Shown here: one piece after another, positions 41,285 through 50,318 of the stretch
Layout of the letters: the number at the start of each line of letters is the position of its first letter
Position numbering within the stretch: the first letter of the stretch is position 1
NCBI GenBank assembly: GCA_045546975.1
Contig: JAZQDV010000014.1
Location: 1 to 50,318 of the forward strand
Length of the DNA stretch: 50,318 nucleotides
Source: SIG480 sp045546975
Lineage (GTDB): Bacteria; Bacillota; Clostridia; Oscillospirales; JAAYXM01
Reading direction: 5' to 3'
Program-made: the position numbers and the translations under genes
Notes under the pieces: generated by a model
Database searches by the model: none
Told to the model about the DNA's origin: nothing
What the model saw: only the letters and a program-made list of their open reading frames with translations

Positions 41285-41905
41285 TTACACTGCCATAAAT
41301 TTATCCTCACCGCGGCGTGTTATAACTCTGCCTGCGGTCAGGTCAAAAATTTTGTCTGAAAGCGCGTCAAATTCTTCTGTCGGAATGAGAAAGGAAAGTG
41401 TAACCTCCGCGCCGTAGTCGGTATCGGTAATCTTTGCACCAAGCTCATTTAATGCCTTTCCTACAATCTCGAAAAGGTTATAAGGCATACTCATCTTCCC
41501 GTCAGTCCAGAGGCGCATAACAGCAATCCCTGCTGCATCAAGCGCAATCTTTGCGGAATGTGAATATGCACGAACAAGCCCGCCCGTACCAAGAAGTGTG
41601 CCGCCAAAGTAACGTGTGACAACACAGCAGAAGTCAAAAACCTCTTCCTTCCTGAAAACGTCAAGAACAGGAAGCCCTGCTGTGCCCTGCGGCTCACCGT
41701 TATCGGAATAGCGCATTATGTTGTTGTCACGGATGGAGTATGCATATACGTTATGTGTCGCGCTCTTGTGCTTTTCGTTTATTTCCGCAATAAAGGCAAG
41801 TGCTTCCTCTTCCGTTTTGGTGTAGCGCACGGCACCGATAAAGCGCGAGCGTTTTTCGACAAATTCGTCCACTCCGTCGTGCGCAGGTATTCTAAATGCT
41901 GTCAT
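41285..41905 (-). CDS. YigZ/IMPACT family protein
   Basis: A 206-residue protein. The N-terminal Impact domain (about 1-125) has KRSRFIGAVRYTKTEEEALAFI, HNVYAYSI, SDNGEPQGTAGLPVLDVF and RYFGGTLLGTGGLVRAYS. A C-terminal DUF1949-type ferredoxin-like domain follows (about 138-200). Related to yeast Yih1/IMPACT, it is proposed to act on translation or as an RNA-associated factor; the bacterial role is unsettled. It overlaps the hflX 3' end by 14 bases. Confidence 0.93.
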   Translation of the reverse strand: MTAFRIPAHDGVDEFVEKRSRFIGAVRYTKTEEEALAFIAEINEKHKSATHNVYAYSIRDNNIMRYSDNGEPQGTAGLPVLDVFRKEEVFDFCCVVTRYFGGTLLGTGGLVRAYSHSAKIALDAAGIAVMRLWTDGKMSMPYNLFEIVGKALNELGAKITDTDYGAEVTLSFLIPTEEFDALSDKIFDLTAGRVITRRGEDKFMAV

Positions 41906-43172
41906 TCACATCACCCTGTAATTCGTGGATAATTTTTCCGTATGTGCGGTCGGAAACCTCGGCACAGACCGAGACACCGTCGTTTTGGTATTCTGTGGAT
42001 AAAACCTTTGCCTCTCGGTGAAGAAGGTCTAAAAGCTGTGTCTTGGAATATGGGATAACAAGCTCTATGCGTCTTGCATTCAGCGAGAGTGAGCTGCAGA
42101 TTTTTTGCTTTAAGCTATCAAAACCCTCACCCGTTTTAGCGGAAATGCATACAGAGTCGGGGTCGTGTTCAAAAAGGGAACGGTCAGAAACAAGGTCGCA
42201 CTTGTTGAAAACCGTAATACAAGGTGTTGCCTCAGCACCGAGGTCGCGTATGACATCGATAACAACCTTGCCGTGCTCGGGGAACTCCGGGTTTGAAGCA
42301 TCGACCACGTGCAGCAGAAGGTCTGCATACAAAAGCTCTTCAAGTGTTGCGCGGAAAGCACGGGTCAGGTGGTGCGGAAGCTTTCTTATAAAGCCGACCG
42401 TATCGGAGAGTACAACCTCTGCCGTATCGCTTATCTGAAATTTCCTCGCTGTCGGGTCAAGCGTATCAAAAAGCCTGTTTTCTGCATGGATGTCGGAATC
42501 CGTGAGCGCATTGAGGAGCGTCGATTTTCCCGCATTTGTGTAACCGATAAGGGCAACAAGAGGAACCTCGCGCTTGATTCTTGCACGTCGCTGCTCAGCG
42601 CGAGTGCGCATAACGGTGGAAAGCTCCTCTTCGAGGCGCGAAATTCTGCGTCTTATATGGCGTCTGTCGGTTTCAAGCTTCGTTTCACCGGGACCTCGCG
42701 TTCCTATTCCGCCACCGAGCCTTGAGAGTGCGGAGAAGCTTCCCGTAAGACGTGGGAGAAGATATTTATACTGAGCAAGCTCAACCTGGAGCCTTCCTTC
42801 ATGAGAAGCGGCACGGCTTGCAAAAATATCAAGAATAAGGGTGGAACGGTCAACAACGCGAACTCCAAGAATATCCTCGAGGTTTTTAGTCTGCGAGGGA
42901 GAAAGCTCATTGTCAAAAACGGCAAGAGTAATATCGTTTGCCGAGATAAGCTCCGCTATCTCAGAGGCCTTTCCTGCACCTATAAGCGTTTTCGGCTCGG
43001 GGGCTTTTCGCTTTTGGATAACTCTTGCAATTTCAATACCGCCTGCGGTTGAAAGAAGCTCTGAAAGCTCATCCATACTGCTTTCTGAAACGGAATCCTT
43101 TTCGTCGTATATATCGGCATCGAGGCCTATGAGAACGCTGCGTTCGAGCTTTTCTTCGGTGTTTATGTCCAT
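41892..43172 (-). CDS. hflX: Ribosome-associated GTPase HflX
   Basis: A 426-residue protein. The N-terminal HflX domain (about 10-180) includes GAGKASEIAELI and the Gly-rich GGGIGTRGPGETKLETDRR (about 153-171). The GTPase domain has P-loop GYTNAGKS at 210-217, DTVGF, NKCD and SAKTGEG. HflX binds the 50S subunit and splits stalled ribosomes after stress. ATG 43172 has GGAGGGG just upstream, and the longer upstream frame would run through the promoter. It is the first gene of a three-gene operon. Confidence 0.95.
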   Translation of the reverse strand: MDINTEEKLERSVLIGLDADIYDEKDSVSESSMDELSELLSTAGGIEIARVIQKRKAPEPKTLIGAGKASEIAELISANDITLAVFDNELSPSQTKNLEDILGVRVVDRSTLILDIFASRAASHEGRLQVELAQYKYLLPRLTGSFSALSRLGGGIGTRGPGETKLETDRRHIRRRISRLEEELSTVMRTRAEQRRARIKREVPLVALIGYTNAGKSTLLNALTDSDIHAENRLFDTLDPTARKFQISDTAEVVLSDTVGFIRKLPHHLTRAFRATLEELLYADLLLHVVDASNPEFPEHGKVVIDVIRDLGAEATPCITVFNKCDLVSDRSLFEHDPDSVCISAKTGEGFDSLKQKICSSLSLNARRIELVIPYSKTQLLDLLHREAKVLSTEYQNDGVSVCAEVSDRTYGKIIHELQGDVNDSI

Positions 43173-43199
43173 AAGCCCCTCCAACAATTTTATATAATT

Positions 43200-43228
43200 A
43201 GTATATCGTAAATTTGTACTTCTATCAA
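43200..43228 (-). promoter_or_regulatory. Promoter of the hflX operon
   Basis: Minus-strand TTGATA (43223-43228), a 17-base spacer and TATACT (43200-43205), about 28 bases before the ATG. It lies back to back with the addB promoter, the two -35 boxes only 8 bases apart. Confidence 0.8.
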
Positions 43229-43236
43229 TATAAAAT

Positions 43237-43265
43237 TTGCCGAAAGTCAAACAATATGATATACT
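43237..43265 (+). promoter_or_regulatory. Promoter of addBA
   Basis: TTGCCG (43237-43242), a 17-base spacer and TATACT (43260-43265), about 28 bases before the addB ATG. Confidence 0.75.
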
Positions 43266-43292
43266 AAAATCAGAAAAGTTTTGGAGGAGACT

Positions 43293-46200
43293 ATGCTCAA
43301 TTTAATTCTTGGCAGAATAAAAAGTGGCAAAAGCTCATACATAATAGAAAAATTAAGCTCCCGTCGCGAAGAAGGGAGCCTCTTCGTCGTGCCTGAGGGT
43401 CTCTCGCATTGGACGGAGCGCCGTTTGTGTGAAATCTGCGGAAATGAGGTTTCATCCTTTGCTGAGGTAACGAGCTTCCGCCGTCTCGCTGTCAAGATTA
43501 TGGGTGAGATAGGTGGTCTTTCTGCCCATACGGTGGATGAAGGCAAGAGAATTCTTCTTCTCCATTCAGCTCTCAGGGATGTGGCACCGAGTCTTAAAAA
43601 GCTTTCTCGTGTCGCGGCAAACCCGTCAAGGCTTTCAGATGTGATGAGCAGCATTGACGAATTCAAGACATACGGGATAAGTCCCCAAAAACTCGCTTCG
43701 GTAAGTGTCGATGTATCGGGTAAGCTCTCGGAAAAAATATCCGACCTTGCAACTATATATGCAGCGTATGAAGCAAAGCTCGGAGAAGATGAGTGCGACG
43801 GTCGCGATGAGCTTAAGCTTGTTGCAGATATGCTCGGAGAACATAAGTTCTTCGAGGACAGAATTGTCTTTTTCGACGGATTTTCAGGCTTTACGTCCAG
43901 TGAGTTTGATATAATTGAGTCCGCTCTTTGCGACGCAAAAGAGGTTTACATAACTCTGGAGCTTGATGCAAACGCAGCCGAGGGCGACGAGAACGGAATT
44001 TTTGACAAAGCGCTTTCAACCTGTGCGCGTCTTATTGAAATATGCAAGAGAAATGGGGTTGAAGTCAGCAAAACGACTCTCTTCCGCGAGTGTGATTCTC
44101 CTCTTGCAAAGCTTGATACGGTACTGTTCGGAGACACAGAGAAAGAAATTGCGCTTGAAAACGGTGAGATTACACTTGCCCGCGCAGACGGTGTATATCA
44201 CGAGTGCGAGCTTGCTGCTGCATACATTCTCGACGGAATAAGAGAGAAAGGACTCCGATATCGCGATTTTTCCGTTGCGGTATCCGACGAGGACAAGTAT
44301 CTGTCTGTTTGCGAAATGGTGTTTTCGCGCTATGGCATACCTGTTTATATGAACAGAAGCGAGGGTATAACTGCAAAACCGCTTATTTCGCTCATTTCTT
44401 CAGCATTTGACTGCATACTTAAGAACTTCAGGACAGAATCTGTCATGGAATACATAAAAACCGGATTTTCGGGAATTGCCTCAAAAACGCTTGATGCTTT
44501 TGAGAATTATCTGTATATCTGGGCGCCACGCGGCTATGAGTGGAAAAAGGGAGAGGATTTCAACAAAAATCCGCTCGGTCTTGGGGAAAAGGAAACCGAT
44601 GAGAGCGCGAAGCTTTTGCGCCTTGTAAACTCGGCAAGACGAAAAATTTACGAGCCGATAAAGCGTCTTTCCGACTCAATAAGCCGTGGAAAAACGGGAG
44701 AAAAGTGTGCCGAGGCGATATATCAGTTTATAAACGATATAAATTTGCCGAGAAGGAACAACGCTTTTGTATATCTCTCGAAAATGATGGGCGATTTCAA
44801 AACTGCGCAGGAGAGCGAGAGGATAATGAACCTTCTCTGCGAGGTTATAGATTGTATCGGAACGGTGTATGGGGAAGAGGAACTTGACGTCGAGGAGCTT
44901 TCTGCTCTTTTTGTCCTTGCCGCCTCAAAATACGAGCTTGGCACAATCCCCACAACACTTGATTGTGTAACGGTTGGCGGAGTATCAAGAGCAGACGGAG
45001 AAAGATGCAAGGTAAGGCTTATTTTAGGTGCAAACGATGGCGATTTCCCCAAAAGCTCAGATCCATCAGGACTTTTGTCCGATAAAGACCGAGAGGAGCT
45101 TTCGGACTTCGGTATAGAGCTTGCACCGGGGCTTTCTGACCGTATTTTTGAAGAGTACAGGGTTATTCACGATGTTATTTGTTCATCAGACTCAGCTTTA
45201 TACATAAGCTCAGACACGGTAGGAGAGCACGGTGAGGAGAATGCCGAGTCTGTAGTGCTTGACAAGATAAGGAAAGCGTTTTCCGGAATAGATAGTGGGC
45301 TTTGCGTGTTTGATGCACGTCTTCGCTCAAGGACCCCGTGCTTTGACGAGGCACTTGCGAGGGGGAACCTTGATTCTTTATGGGAAAGCGACGAGGAGTA
45401 CAGAAACAAACTTCGCGCGTCACGTGCGGCAAGAGAAAACACACGCGGTCCCATAAAAAAGAGAGAAAACATAAAGGCGATTTTCGGTGACAGAATTTTC
45501 CTAAGCTCTACAAGCGCAGAACAATTCTGCTCCTGCCGATATTCGTATTTTCTCAAATACGGACTTCGGGCAAAGAACAGAAAACCTGCTGAAATTTCAC
45601 CGCTGCACGTTGGAAATATTATACACTTTGTGCTTGAAAAGGTAATAAAAGAGCTTGCAGGCGGAGGAGAATACAGCTTTGAAACGGCGTCGAGGCTATC
45701 TGACCGCGCGATAGAGGAATATATAGAAATATGCTTTGGCGGAGAGGATAAACTATCCGGCAGAATGGCATTCCTTGTTGAGAAGATAAAGAAAGCCGCA
45801 AAATCTGCCGTTCTTGACGTGTGCCGCGAGCTTGAAAAGAGCAAATTTAAGCCATCTGAGTTTGAACTTAAGTTTTCGGGATTTTCAGAGGGTGAGCTTC
45901 CTGCGATTGAAGTAAAGGGAAAAGAAAACACGGTTTTCTTAAATGGTGCAATAGACCGCGTGGATGTATATGAGGACGGAGAAAATCTCTATTTCAGGGT
46001 AATAGACTACAAGACGGGGAAAAAAGAATTTTCCCTTGATAAGACTCTTAACGGAATAGGAATGCAGATGCTTCTTTATATGTTCGCGCTTGAGGAAATG
46101 GGATTTGGCCGTTACGGAAAGACCATGAACCCTGCAGGGGTTATGTACATATCTTTTGCAAAAAACGTAGCATCAACGCGAGGCGAGAGCGCACCGCCAA

Positions 46201-46592
46201 ACCGCAGATCGGGTGTTGTTCTCAGAAACCTTGATGTTATTGAGGCGATGGAGAGCGGGGATAAAAAGGAATATCTACCCGTAAGCTTCAATAAAGGGGG
46301 AGTACTTTCCAAAACCTCCTCCGTTCTTTCAAAAGAAGAGTTTGCCCGTGTACGCGCACGTCTTTATCAGATAATCTCAAAAATCGGTGACGAGTTATCG
46401 AATGGCGAGATTTCGGCAAATCCGTATATGCACAAGGACGACACTGCGTGCGACTGGTGTGAATACAGAAGCGTGTGCGCCTTTGACGATGTTCGCGGAA
46501 ACGATACTCTTCGCGAGCTTTGTGAGGTTACAAAGAAAGACATTATCTCAGAAAGTGAGGTGGAAGACAGTGGCAACAATGACCTGGACTGA
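43293..46592 (+). CDS. addB: ATP-dependent helicase/nuclease subunit B (AddB/RexB)
   Basis: A 1099-residue protein of normal AddB length. The Walker A motif is GRIKSGKS at 7-14; the rest of the helicase-like part is degenerate. The C-terminal RecB-type nuclease carries GAIDRVDVYEDG and VIDYKTGKKEF. C746 (or C748), C1053, C1056 and C1062 reproduce the C...CxxCxxxxxC pattern that holds the 4Fe-4S cluster of Bacillus AddB. With AddA it resects double-strand breaks for RecA. ATG 43293 has GGAGGAG at 4 bases. It overlaps addA by 23 bases. Confidence 0.96.
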   Translation: MLNLILGRIKSGKSSYIIEKLSSRREEGSLFVVPEGLSHWTERRLCEICGNEVSSFAEVTSFRRLAVKIMGEIGGLSAHTVDEGKRILLLHSALRDVAPSLKKLSRVAANPSRLSDVMSSIDEFKTYGISPQKLASVSVDVSGKLSEKISDLATIYAAYEAKLGEDECDGRDELKLVADMLGEHKFFEDRIVFFDGFSGFTSSEFDIIESALCDAKEVYITLELDANAAEGDENGIFDKALSTCARLIEICKRNGVEVSKTTLFRECDSPLAKLDTVLFGDTEKEIALENGEITLARADGVYHECELAAAYILDGIREKGLRYRDFSVAVSDEDKYLSVCEMVFSRYGIPVYMNRSEGITAKPLISLISSAFDCILKNFRTESVMEYIKTGFSGIASKTLDAFENYLYIWAPRGYEWKKGEDFNKNPLGLGEKETDESAKLLRLVNSARRKIYEPIKRLSDSISRGKTGEKCAEAIYQFINDINLPRRNNAFVYLSKMMGDFKTAQESERIMNLLCEVIDCIGTVYGEEELDVEELSALFVLAASKYELGTIPTTLDCVTVGGVSRADGERCKVRLILGANDGDFPKSSDPSGLLSDKDREELSDFGIELAPGLSDRIFEEYRVIHDVICSSDSALYISSDTVGEHGEENAESVVLDKIRKAFSGIDSGLCVFDARLRSRTPCFDEALARGNLDSLWESDEEYRNKLRASRAARENTRGPIKKRENIKAIFGDRIFLSSTSAEQFCSCRYSYFLKYGLRAKNRKPAEISPLHVGNIIHFVLEKVIKELAGGGEYSFETASRLSDRAIEEYIEICFGGEDKLSGRMAFLVEKIKKAAKSAVLDVCRELEKSKFKPSEFELKFSGFSEGELPAIEVKGKENTVFLNGAIDRVDVYEDGENLYFRVIDYKTGKKEFSLDKTLNGIGMQMLLYMFALEEMGFGRYGKTMNPAGVMYISFAKNVASTRGESAPPNRRSGVVLRNLDVIEAMESGDKKEYLPVSFNKGGVLSKTSSVLSKEEFARVRARLYQIISKIGDELSNGEISANPYMHKDDTACDWCEYRSVCAFDDVRGNDTLRELCEVTKKDIISESEVEDSGNNDLD

Positions 46593-49500
46593 TGATCAGC
46601 GCCGCGCGATAGAGACACGTGGAAGTTCGGTTCTTGTTTCGGCAGCAGCAGGCTCGGGGAAAACCGCTGTCCTTGTCGAACGCCTGCTTATGAGGATAGA
46701 AAAAGAGAGACTTGATATAACCGAGTTTCTTATAATAACTTTTACAAAGGCAGCCGCAGGAGAGCTGAGGCGAAAGATAAGCGAAGCTTTAAGTGATCGC
46801 GTAGCAAAGAATCCAAAGGATCGACATTTGCGCCGTCAGCTTGCACTTGTCGGAAGTGCGAGGATTTCCACCGTTCACTCGTTCTGTACGTGGGTTTTGA
46901 GAAGCTATGGCACAAATGATGCGCTCAGTGGCGGTTTTCGTGTGCTTGATGAGGTGGAGGCAAAAATACTTCTTGAGAACACTCTCCGCTCTCTTCTGGA
47001 TGAAAAATATATAAATCCAACACCTGAGTTTCTTTCTCTTGCGAACTATATGAGCGATTCCCGAAGTGACGGTGAGCTTTACTCTTCCGTACTTGAGCTT
47101 TATAAAAAGAGTATGAGTCATCCGTACCCTAAAAAATGGCTTGAGTTTATAGGCGACACCTACGACGTCGGCGACATCAAGGATGTCGGAGAGACGATAT
47201 GGGGGAAAAACGCACTGGAAAGTGCTGAGAAAATAATCGAAAACGCGAAGAAGAATTTAACTTTCCTTCTCCGTGATGCGGAGGAGAGTGAGGAGCTTTC
47301 AGCACTTTACGGTGCAATACTTCGGGAAATTCTGGGACTTGTGGAATATATCCCTTCAAAGTGCTGGGATGAGTTTCGCCGTCGTGCAGAAATGTCTGTT
47401 CTCCCAAATCTTCCTTCCTCATACAAAGTCGAGGATAAGGCTTTCCCGAAGAGAATAATAGAAATAAAGAGGCAGATAAAAAGCGATATTGAGAGTATCT
47501 ATAAAACCGTGCTTCCTGCAAGTAGTTCGGTCCTGCTCTCCGAAATACGCGCGCTGAGACCGATAGTGCGCACACTTGCAGATGTGACCTGCGAGCTTAT
47601 AGATGTTTTTGAAACCGAAAAAATAACAAGCGGAAAACTTGATTATTCAGACCTTGAGCACCAGACGATAAATGTGCTCATAGAGGACTATGATGAAGGG
47701 ACGGATACCGTAACTCCGAGCGAGACGGCACTTGAGATATCCGAAATCTTTGCTGAGATTCTCCTTGATGAATTCCAGGACAGCAACATAATCCAGGACA
47801 TCCTCTTCCGCGCGGTATCAAGAGAAGAAAAAAATATAGTAATGGTGGGCGACGTCAAGCAGTCGATATATGGCTTCCGTCTTGCAGACCCGTCTATATT
47901 CATGAAAAAATACAAGAGCTTCACGCGCTATGAAGAAGCGCGCGGCGATGAGCCGCGTCGCATAATCCTTGCAAAGAACTTCCGTTCGCGTGCAGAAATC
48001 CTGGATGCGTCCAATGCCATCTTCTCTCGAGTTATGAGTGAGGAGCTTGGCGGTGTGGACTATAACGGTGAACACTTCCTCGTTCCGCGAGACAATATTC
48101 CGATGAGTGAGCGCGAGGGTATGAAGTGTGAGCTTTGCATCATAGATGCGGGTGAGGACAAGGAAGAAAAGGAAATATATGCCGAGGCACGTTTTACCGC
48201 GCGCAAAATCAGAAGCCTCATAGATAGCGGCTTTGAAATTTTCGGCAAGGACGGAACTGCAAGGCGTGTCACATATCGCGATTTTGCGGTGCTGCTCCGC
48301 TCCGTCAAGAACGTTTCAAATGTATATGAGCAGATTTTCACCGAGTACGGCATACCGTTCACCTCACCTACGAACGAGGGAATACTCACAAAGAGTGAGG
48401 TAAGTGCCATACTCTCTTATCTTTCGGTTGTAGATAACCCTACTGCCGACATACAGCTTCTTGCCGCTCTACGCTCACCTCTTTTCTCATTTAGTGCAGA
48501 CGACTTATGTGAGGTAAGAAGAGCAGACAAAAAAGCAATTATAGAAGGTGTAAAAAAGCTCTCCCTTGAGGATTCGGAAGTGGGAAGAAAGTGTAAGGAA
48601 TTTATGTCACTTACATCTGCCTTGCGCGCACGTTCTCGCGGAATGAGTGCAGGAAAGCTTATCTGGGAGGTATACAATAGGACAAATGCGCTTGGCATAT
48701 TTGGCGCAATGCCGTGCGGCGAGGAGAGACAGGAAAACTTAATTGAGCTCTACAAAAGTGCCGAGGCACTTGATGCGCTTGGCTATACAGGGCTTTACAA
48801 GTTTCTTTCGCACATATCGTCGCTTGCGGATAAAAAGGGAGATATTGCAAAAAGTCAAAGCGGAGATACAAACTCGGTTACCATAATGACGGTCCACAAG
48901 TCAAAAGGACTTGAGTTCCCGATTGTTTTTGTGGGAAATGCATTCAAGAAGTTCAATATGATGGACTTCAGAAACTCTGTGCTTATACACCAGAAGATGG
49001 GAGTCGGGCTCAATTTTCTGAATGAAGAAAAGGGTTATGAGTGTTCTACCCTCATGCGCGAGACAATAAAGAAAAAGCTTATGGAGGATCTGCGAAGTGA
49101 GGAGATGCGTCTTTTATACGTCGCACTCACACGCGCCAGGGAGAAGTTGTATATCACGGGTGCAAAGAGCAAGTTAAAGCGCGAAATACAGAACATCTTA
49201 AACCTCTATGCTTATAAGGAGCTTGACCGCGAAAACCTTGCAAGAAGAAACAATGCCGAATATTGGTTCTTGCTTCCGCTTATCAGAAGTGTTACGGGAA
49301 ATGCGCTTTTGGAGTACTCTGAATGCCCGCTGTCTTCGGGTGAGGCACTCTCAGGCCTTTGTGTAAACGTAATTAAAAAAGAAGAGCTTGAAGAGGAACT
49401 CATCACTTCAGAAAAAGAGCAGGATGAAGTTTTCGCGCGTGATGTAACACCGCTCTTTACAGAGTATAAAAACGCGGATGCCGAGAAAACCGAGTCAAAG

Positions 49501-50103
49501 CTCACCGCAACGGGACTATTTGCGGCACGGGAGAAAGGTGTTGAGATAAGCCGGAAACGGGTGGAAAGACCGCGATTTATGCGTAATCGCGAGCTTACTC
49601 CGGCAGAGCGCGGAACGGCACTACATATGGCGATGCAGTTTGTGGACTTTTCAAAGTGTCAGGACGAGGATAGTGCGAAAGCTGAGCTTTTGCGTCTTTA
49701 TACACAGAAATATCTGACGCGCGCCCAGTTTGAATCGGTGGATGCAAAAAAGATTTCCGATTTTGTAAGCTCCAGGGTCGGTCAGGAGATGCTCTCCTCT
49801 AAAAAGGTCTCGCGGGAGTTTAAGTTCTCAGTACTGCTTCCCGCAGATGAGCTTCTCGGAAATCCAAATCTTGCAGATGAAAAAATTCTTATGCAGGGCG
49901 TAATTGATATGTACTATGAAACCGACGACGGAATTGTTATAGTCGATTTCAAAACGGACAGAAGGTATCCTTCGGGGGATACATTAAAGTCGTATTCCGC
50001 GCAGCTTGAGATATATAAGCGCGCACTGTCTGAGATAGGAAAAAACAATATAAAAAAGGCACTTCTCTATCTTGTAATGACAAACGAATATATCGAGATA
50101 TAA
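46570..50103 (+). CDS. addA: ATP-dependent helicase/nuclease subunit A (AddA)
   Basis: A 1177-residue UvrD-like helicase with a C-terminal RecB nuclease. The Walker A motif is AAAGSGKT (25-32), motif Ia has ITFTKAAAGELRRKI, motif II is LLDEFQDSN and motif VI is LYVALTRAREKLYI. The nuclease has GVIDMYYETDDGIVIVDFKTDRR near the C-terminus. It is the motor of AddAB. I chose GTG 46570, which has GAGG 9 bases upstream and lies inside addB; ATG 46579 is a close alternative. The frame also opens far upstream but overlaps addB coding. Confidence 0.95.
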   Translation: MATMTWTDDQRRAIETRGSSVLVSAAAGSGKTAVLVERLLMRIEKERLDITEFLIITFTKAAAGELRRKISEALSDRVAKNPKDRHLRRQLALVGSARISTVHSFCTWVLRSYGTNDALSGGFRVLDEVEAKILLENTLRSLLDEKYINPTPEFLSLANYMSDSRSDGELYSSVLELYKKSMSHPYPKKWLEFIGDTYDVGDIKDVGETIWGKNALESAEKIIENAKKNLTFLLRDAEESEELSALYGAILREILGLVEYIPSKCWDEFRRRAEMSVLPNLPSSYKVEDKAFPKRIIEIKRQIKSDIESIYKTVLPASSSVLLSEIRALRPIVRTLADVTCELIDVFETEKITSGKLDYSDLEHQTINVLIEDYDEGTDTVTPSETALEISEIFAEILLDEFQDSNIIQDILFRAVSREEKNIVMVGDVKQSIYGFRLADPSIFMKKYKSFTRYEEARGDEPRRIILAKNFRSRAEILDASNAIFSRVMSEELGGVDYNGEHFLVPRDNIPMSEREGMKCELCIIDAGEDKEEKEIYAEARFTARKIRSLIDSGFEIFGKDGTARRVTYRDFAVLLRSVKNVSNVYEQIFTEYGIPFTSPTNEGILTKSEVSAILSYLSVVDNPTADIQLLAALRSPLFSFSADDLCEVRRADKKAIIEGVKKLSLEDSEVGRKCKEFMSLTSALRARSRGMSAGKLIWEVYNRTNALGIFGAMPCGEERQENLIELYKSAEALDALGYTGLYKFLSHISSLADKKGDIAKSQSGDTNSVTIMTVHKSKGLEFPIVFVGNAFKKFNMMDFRNSVLIHQKMGVGLNFLNEEKGYECSTLMRETIKKKLMEDLRSEEMRLLYVALTRAREKLYITGAKSKLKREIQNILNLYAYKELDRENLARRNNAEYWFLLPLIRSVTGNALLEYSECPLSSGEALSGLCVNVIKKEELEEELITSEKEQDEVFARDVTPLFTEYKNADAEKTESKLTATGLFAAREKGVEISRKRVERPRFMRNRELTPAERGTALHMAMQFVDFSKCQDEDSAKAELLRLYTQKYLTRAQFESVDAKKISDFVSSRVGQEMLSSKKVSREFKFSVLLPADELLGNPNLADEKILMQGVIDMYYETDDGIVIVDFKTDRRYPSGDTLKSYSAQLEIYKRALSEIGKNNIKKALLYLVMTNEYIEI

Positions 50104-50180
50104 AAAAGAAACGGTACATTGGGTGGTGCTCCATAGGGAGAATACGGTTTTTGATTGCTCTTTTTCGTTTATAGTGTACA

Positions 50181-50219
50181 AAAAAATACAGACATACGTC
50201 AGTATGTCCGCATTTTTTA
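50181..50219. terminator. Probable terminator after addA
   Basis: AAAAAATACAGACATAC pairs with GTATGTCCGCATTTTTT around GTCA, with one or two mismatches, about 80 bases after the addA stop. Its A and T flanks suit either direction. In the remaining 100 bases of the window I see nothing I can support. Confidence 0.7.
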
Positions 50220-50318
50220 ATTTCTCTAAGACGAAAAATATCTAACCCAAAACTGCTTCGCACCAAAAAATCATAAGTTTGAGTGCAGAACAAGATAAAA
50301 AAGCTCGCAACCCTGACG

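Noticed and set aside
45167..45931. A 254-codon minus-strand open frame inside addB
   Set aside because: The composition is Ser/Phe rich, as expected from the complement of addB codons, and no start signal is present.
46387..46569. Upstream extension of addA
   Set aside because: The extra 60 residues would overlap the AddB Fe-S region and resemble no AddA N-terminus; the GTG at 46570 fits the family.
49949..50293. A minus-strand frame of 114 codons at the right end of the window
   Set aside because: It reads through the terminator hairpin and into the 3' end of addA; no RBS or family match. It could be an unrecognised dispersed element, but I cannot support it.

Overview
The window looks like chromosomal core DNA of an endospore-forming Clostridia-type Firmicute (inference). 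The evidence is a spoVACDE operon, a T-box riboswitch in front of pheST, a Mini-ribonuclease III gene, AddAB instead of RecBCD, clear Shine-Dalgarno sites, sigma-A-type promoters with 17-base spacers, lipoproteins with a single-Cys lipobox, and an ntp-type V-ATPase operon like that of Enterococcus and anaerobic clostridia. Coding is dense and no gene is visibly broken. I see no prophage, CRISPR array, transposase, rRNA or replication origin. The only mobile-looking DNA is a short palindromic MITE-like element near 6.9-7.1 kb beside a 49-residue membrane ORF.

Layout. 1-2135 (minus): a two-tRNA unit (initiator tRNA-Met and tRNA-Leu(UAA)) with its own promoter and terminator, then spoVAC-spoVAD-spoVAE. 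2204-4670 (plus): a DEDDh exonuclease with a zinc-ribbon-like tail, a lone E2/CAT-like acyltransferase and a FucU-type mutarotase. 4676-9400 (plus): an SGNH esterase, a MATE exporter, the MITE region, a CCA-adding/HD enzyme and a HAD phosphatase. 9397-9550: a consensus promoter and a strong terminator enclosing no ordinary gene, a candidate small RNA or leader. 9632-11421: a Na+/phosphate cotransporter with a PhoU-like tail. 11442-15233: T-box (UUC specifier) and pheS-pheT.

15299-22668 (plus): a tightly packed run of TagA-family glycosyltransferase, thymidylate kinase, DUF2156 protein, GNAT acetyltransferase, DJ-1 family protein, 5-formyl-THF cyclo-ligase, MltG, U32 peptidase-like tRNA hydroxylation protein and RluA-type pseudouridine synthase. 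It mixes cell-wall, nucleotide/folate and RNA-modification functions. 22686-24915 (minus): a DUF4430 lipoprotein, an ECF-type S component and a YitT-like protein with an unusual C-terminal half. 24944-27650 (plus): a CPA2 cation/proton antiporter and a CLC protein with CLC-F-like motifs. 27655-31238 (minus): Mini-III, two tandem RimK-like ATP-grasp ligases, TspO, cyclophilin and a small lipoprotein.

31281-39846 (plus): a complete nine-gene V-ATPase operon (G/H, I, K, E, C, F, A, B, D). Its proteolipid keeps the residues that bind Na+ in the Enterococcus hirae enzyme. 39848-40857: an AEC transporter. 40857-43228 (minus): hflX, a YigZ/IMPACT gene and a lipoprotein. 43237-50219 (plus): addB-addA, reading out of back-to-back promoters shared with hflX.

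No single clear-cut undescribed system stands out. The best leads are the orphan promoter-terminator transcript at 9.4-9.55 kb, the divergent ATP-grasp pair, the DUF4430/S-component/YitT-like operon, the CLC-F-like carrier without an obvious fluoride riboswitch, and the palindromic element.
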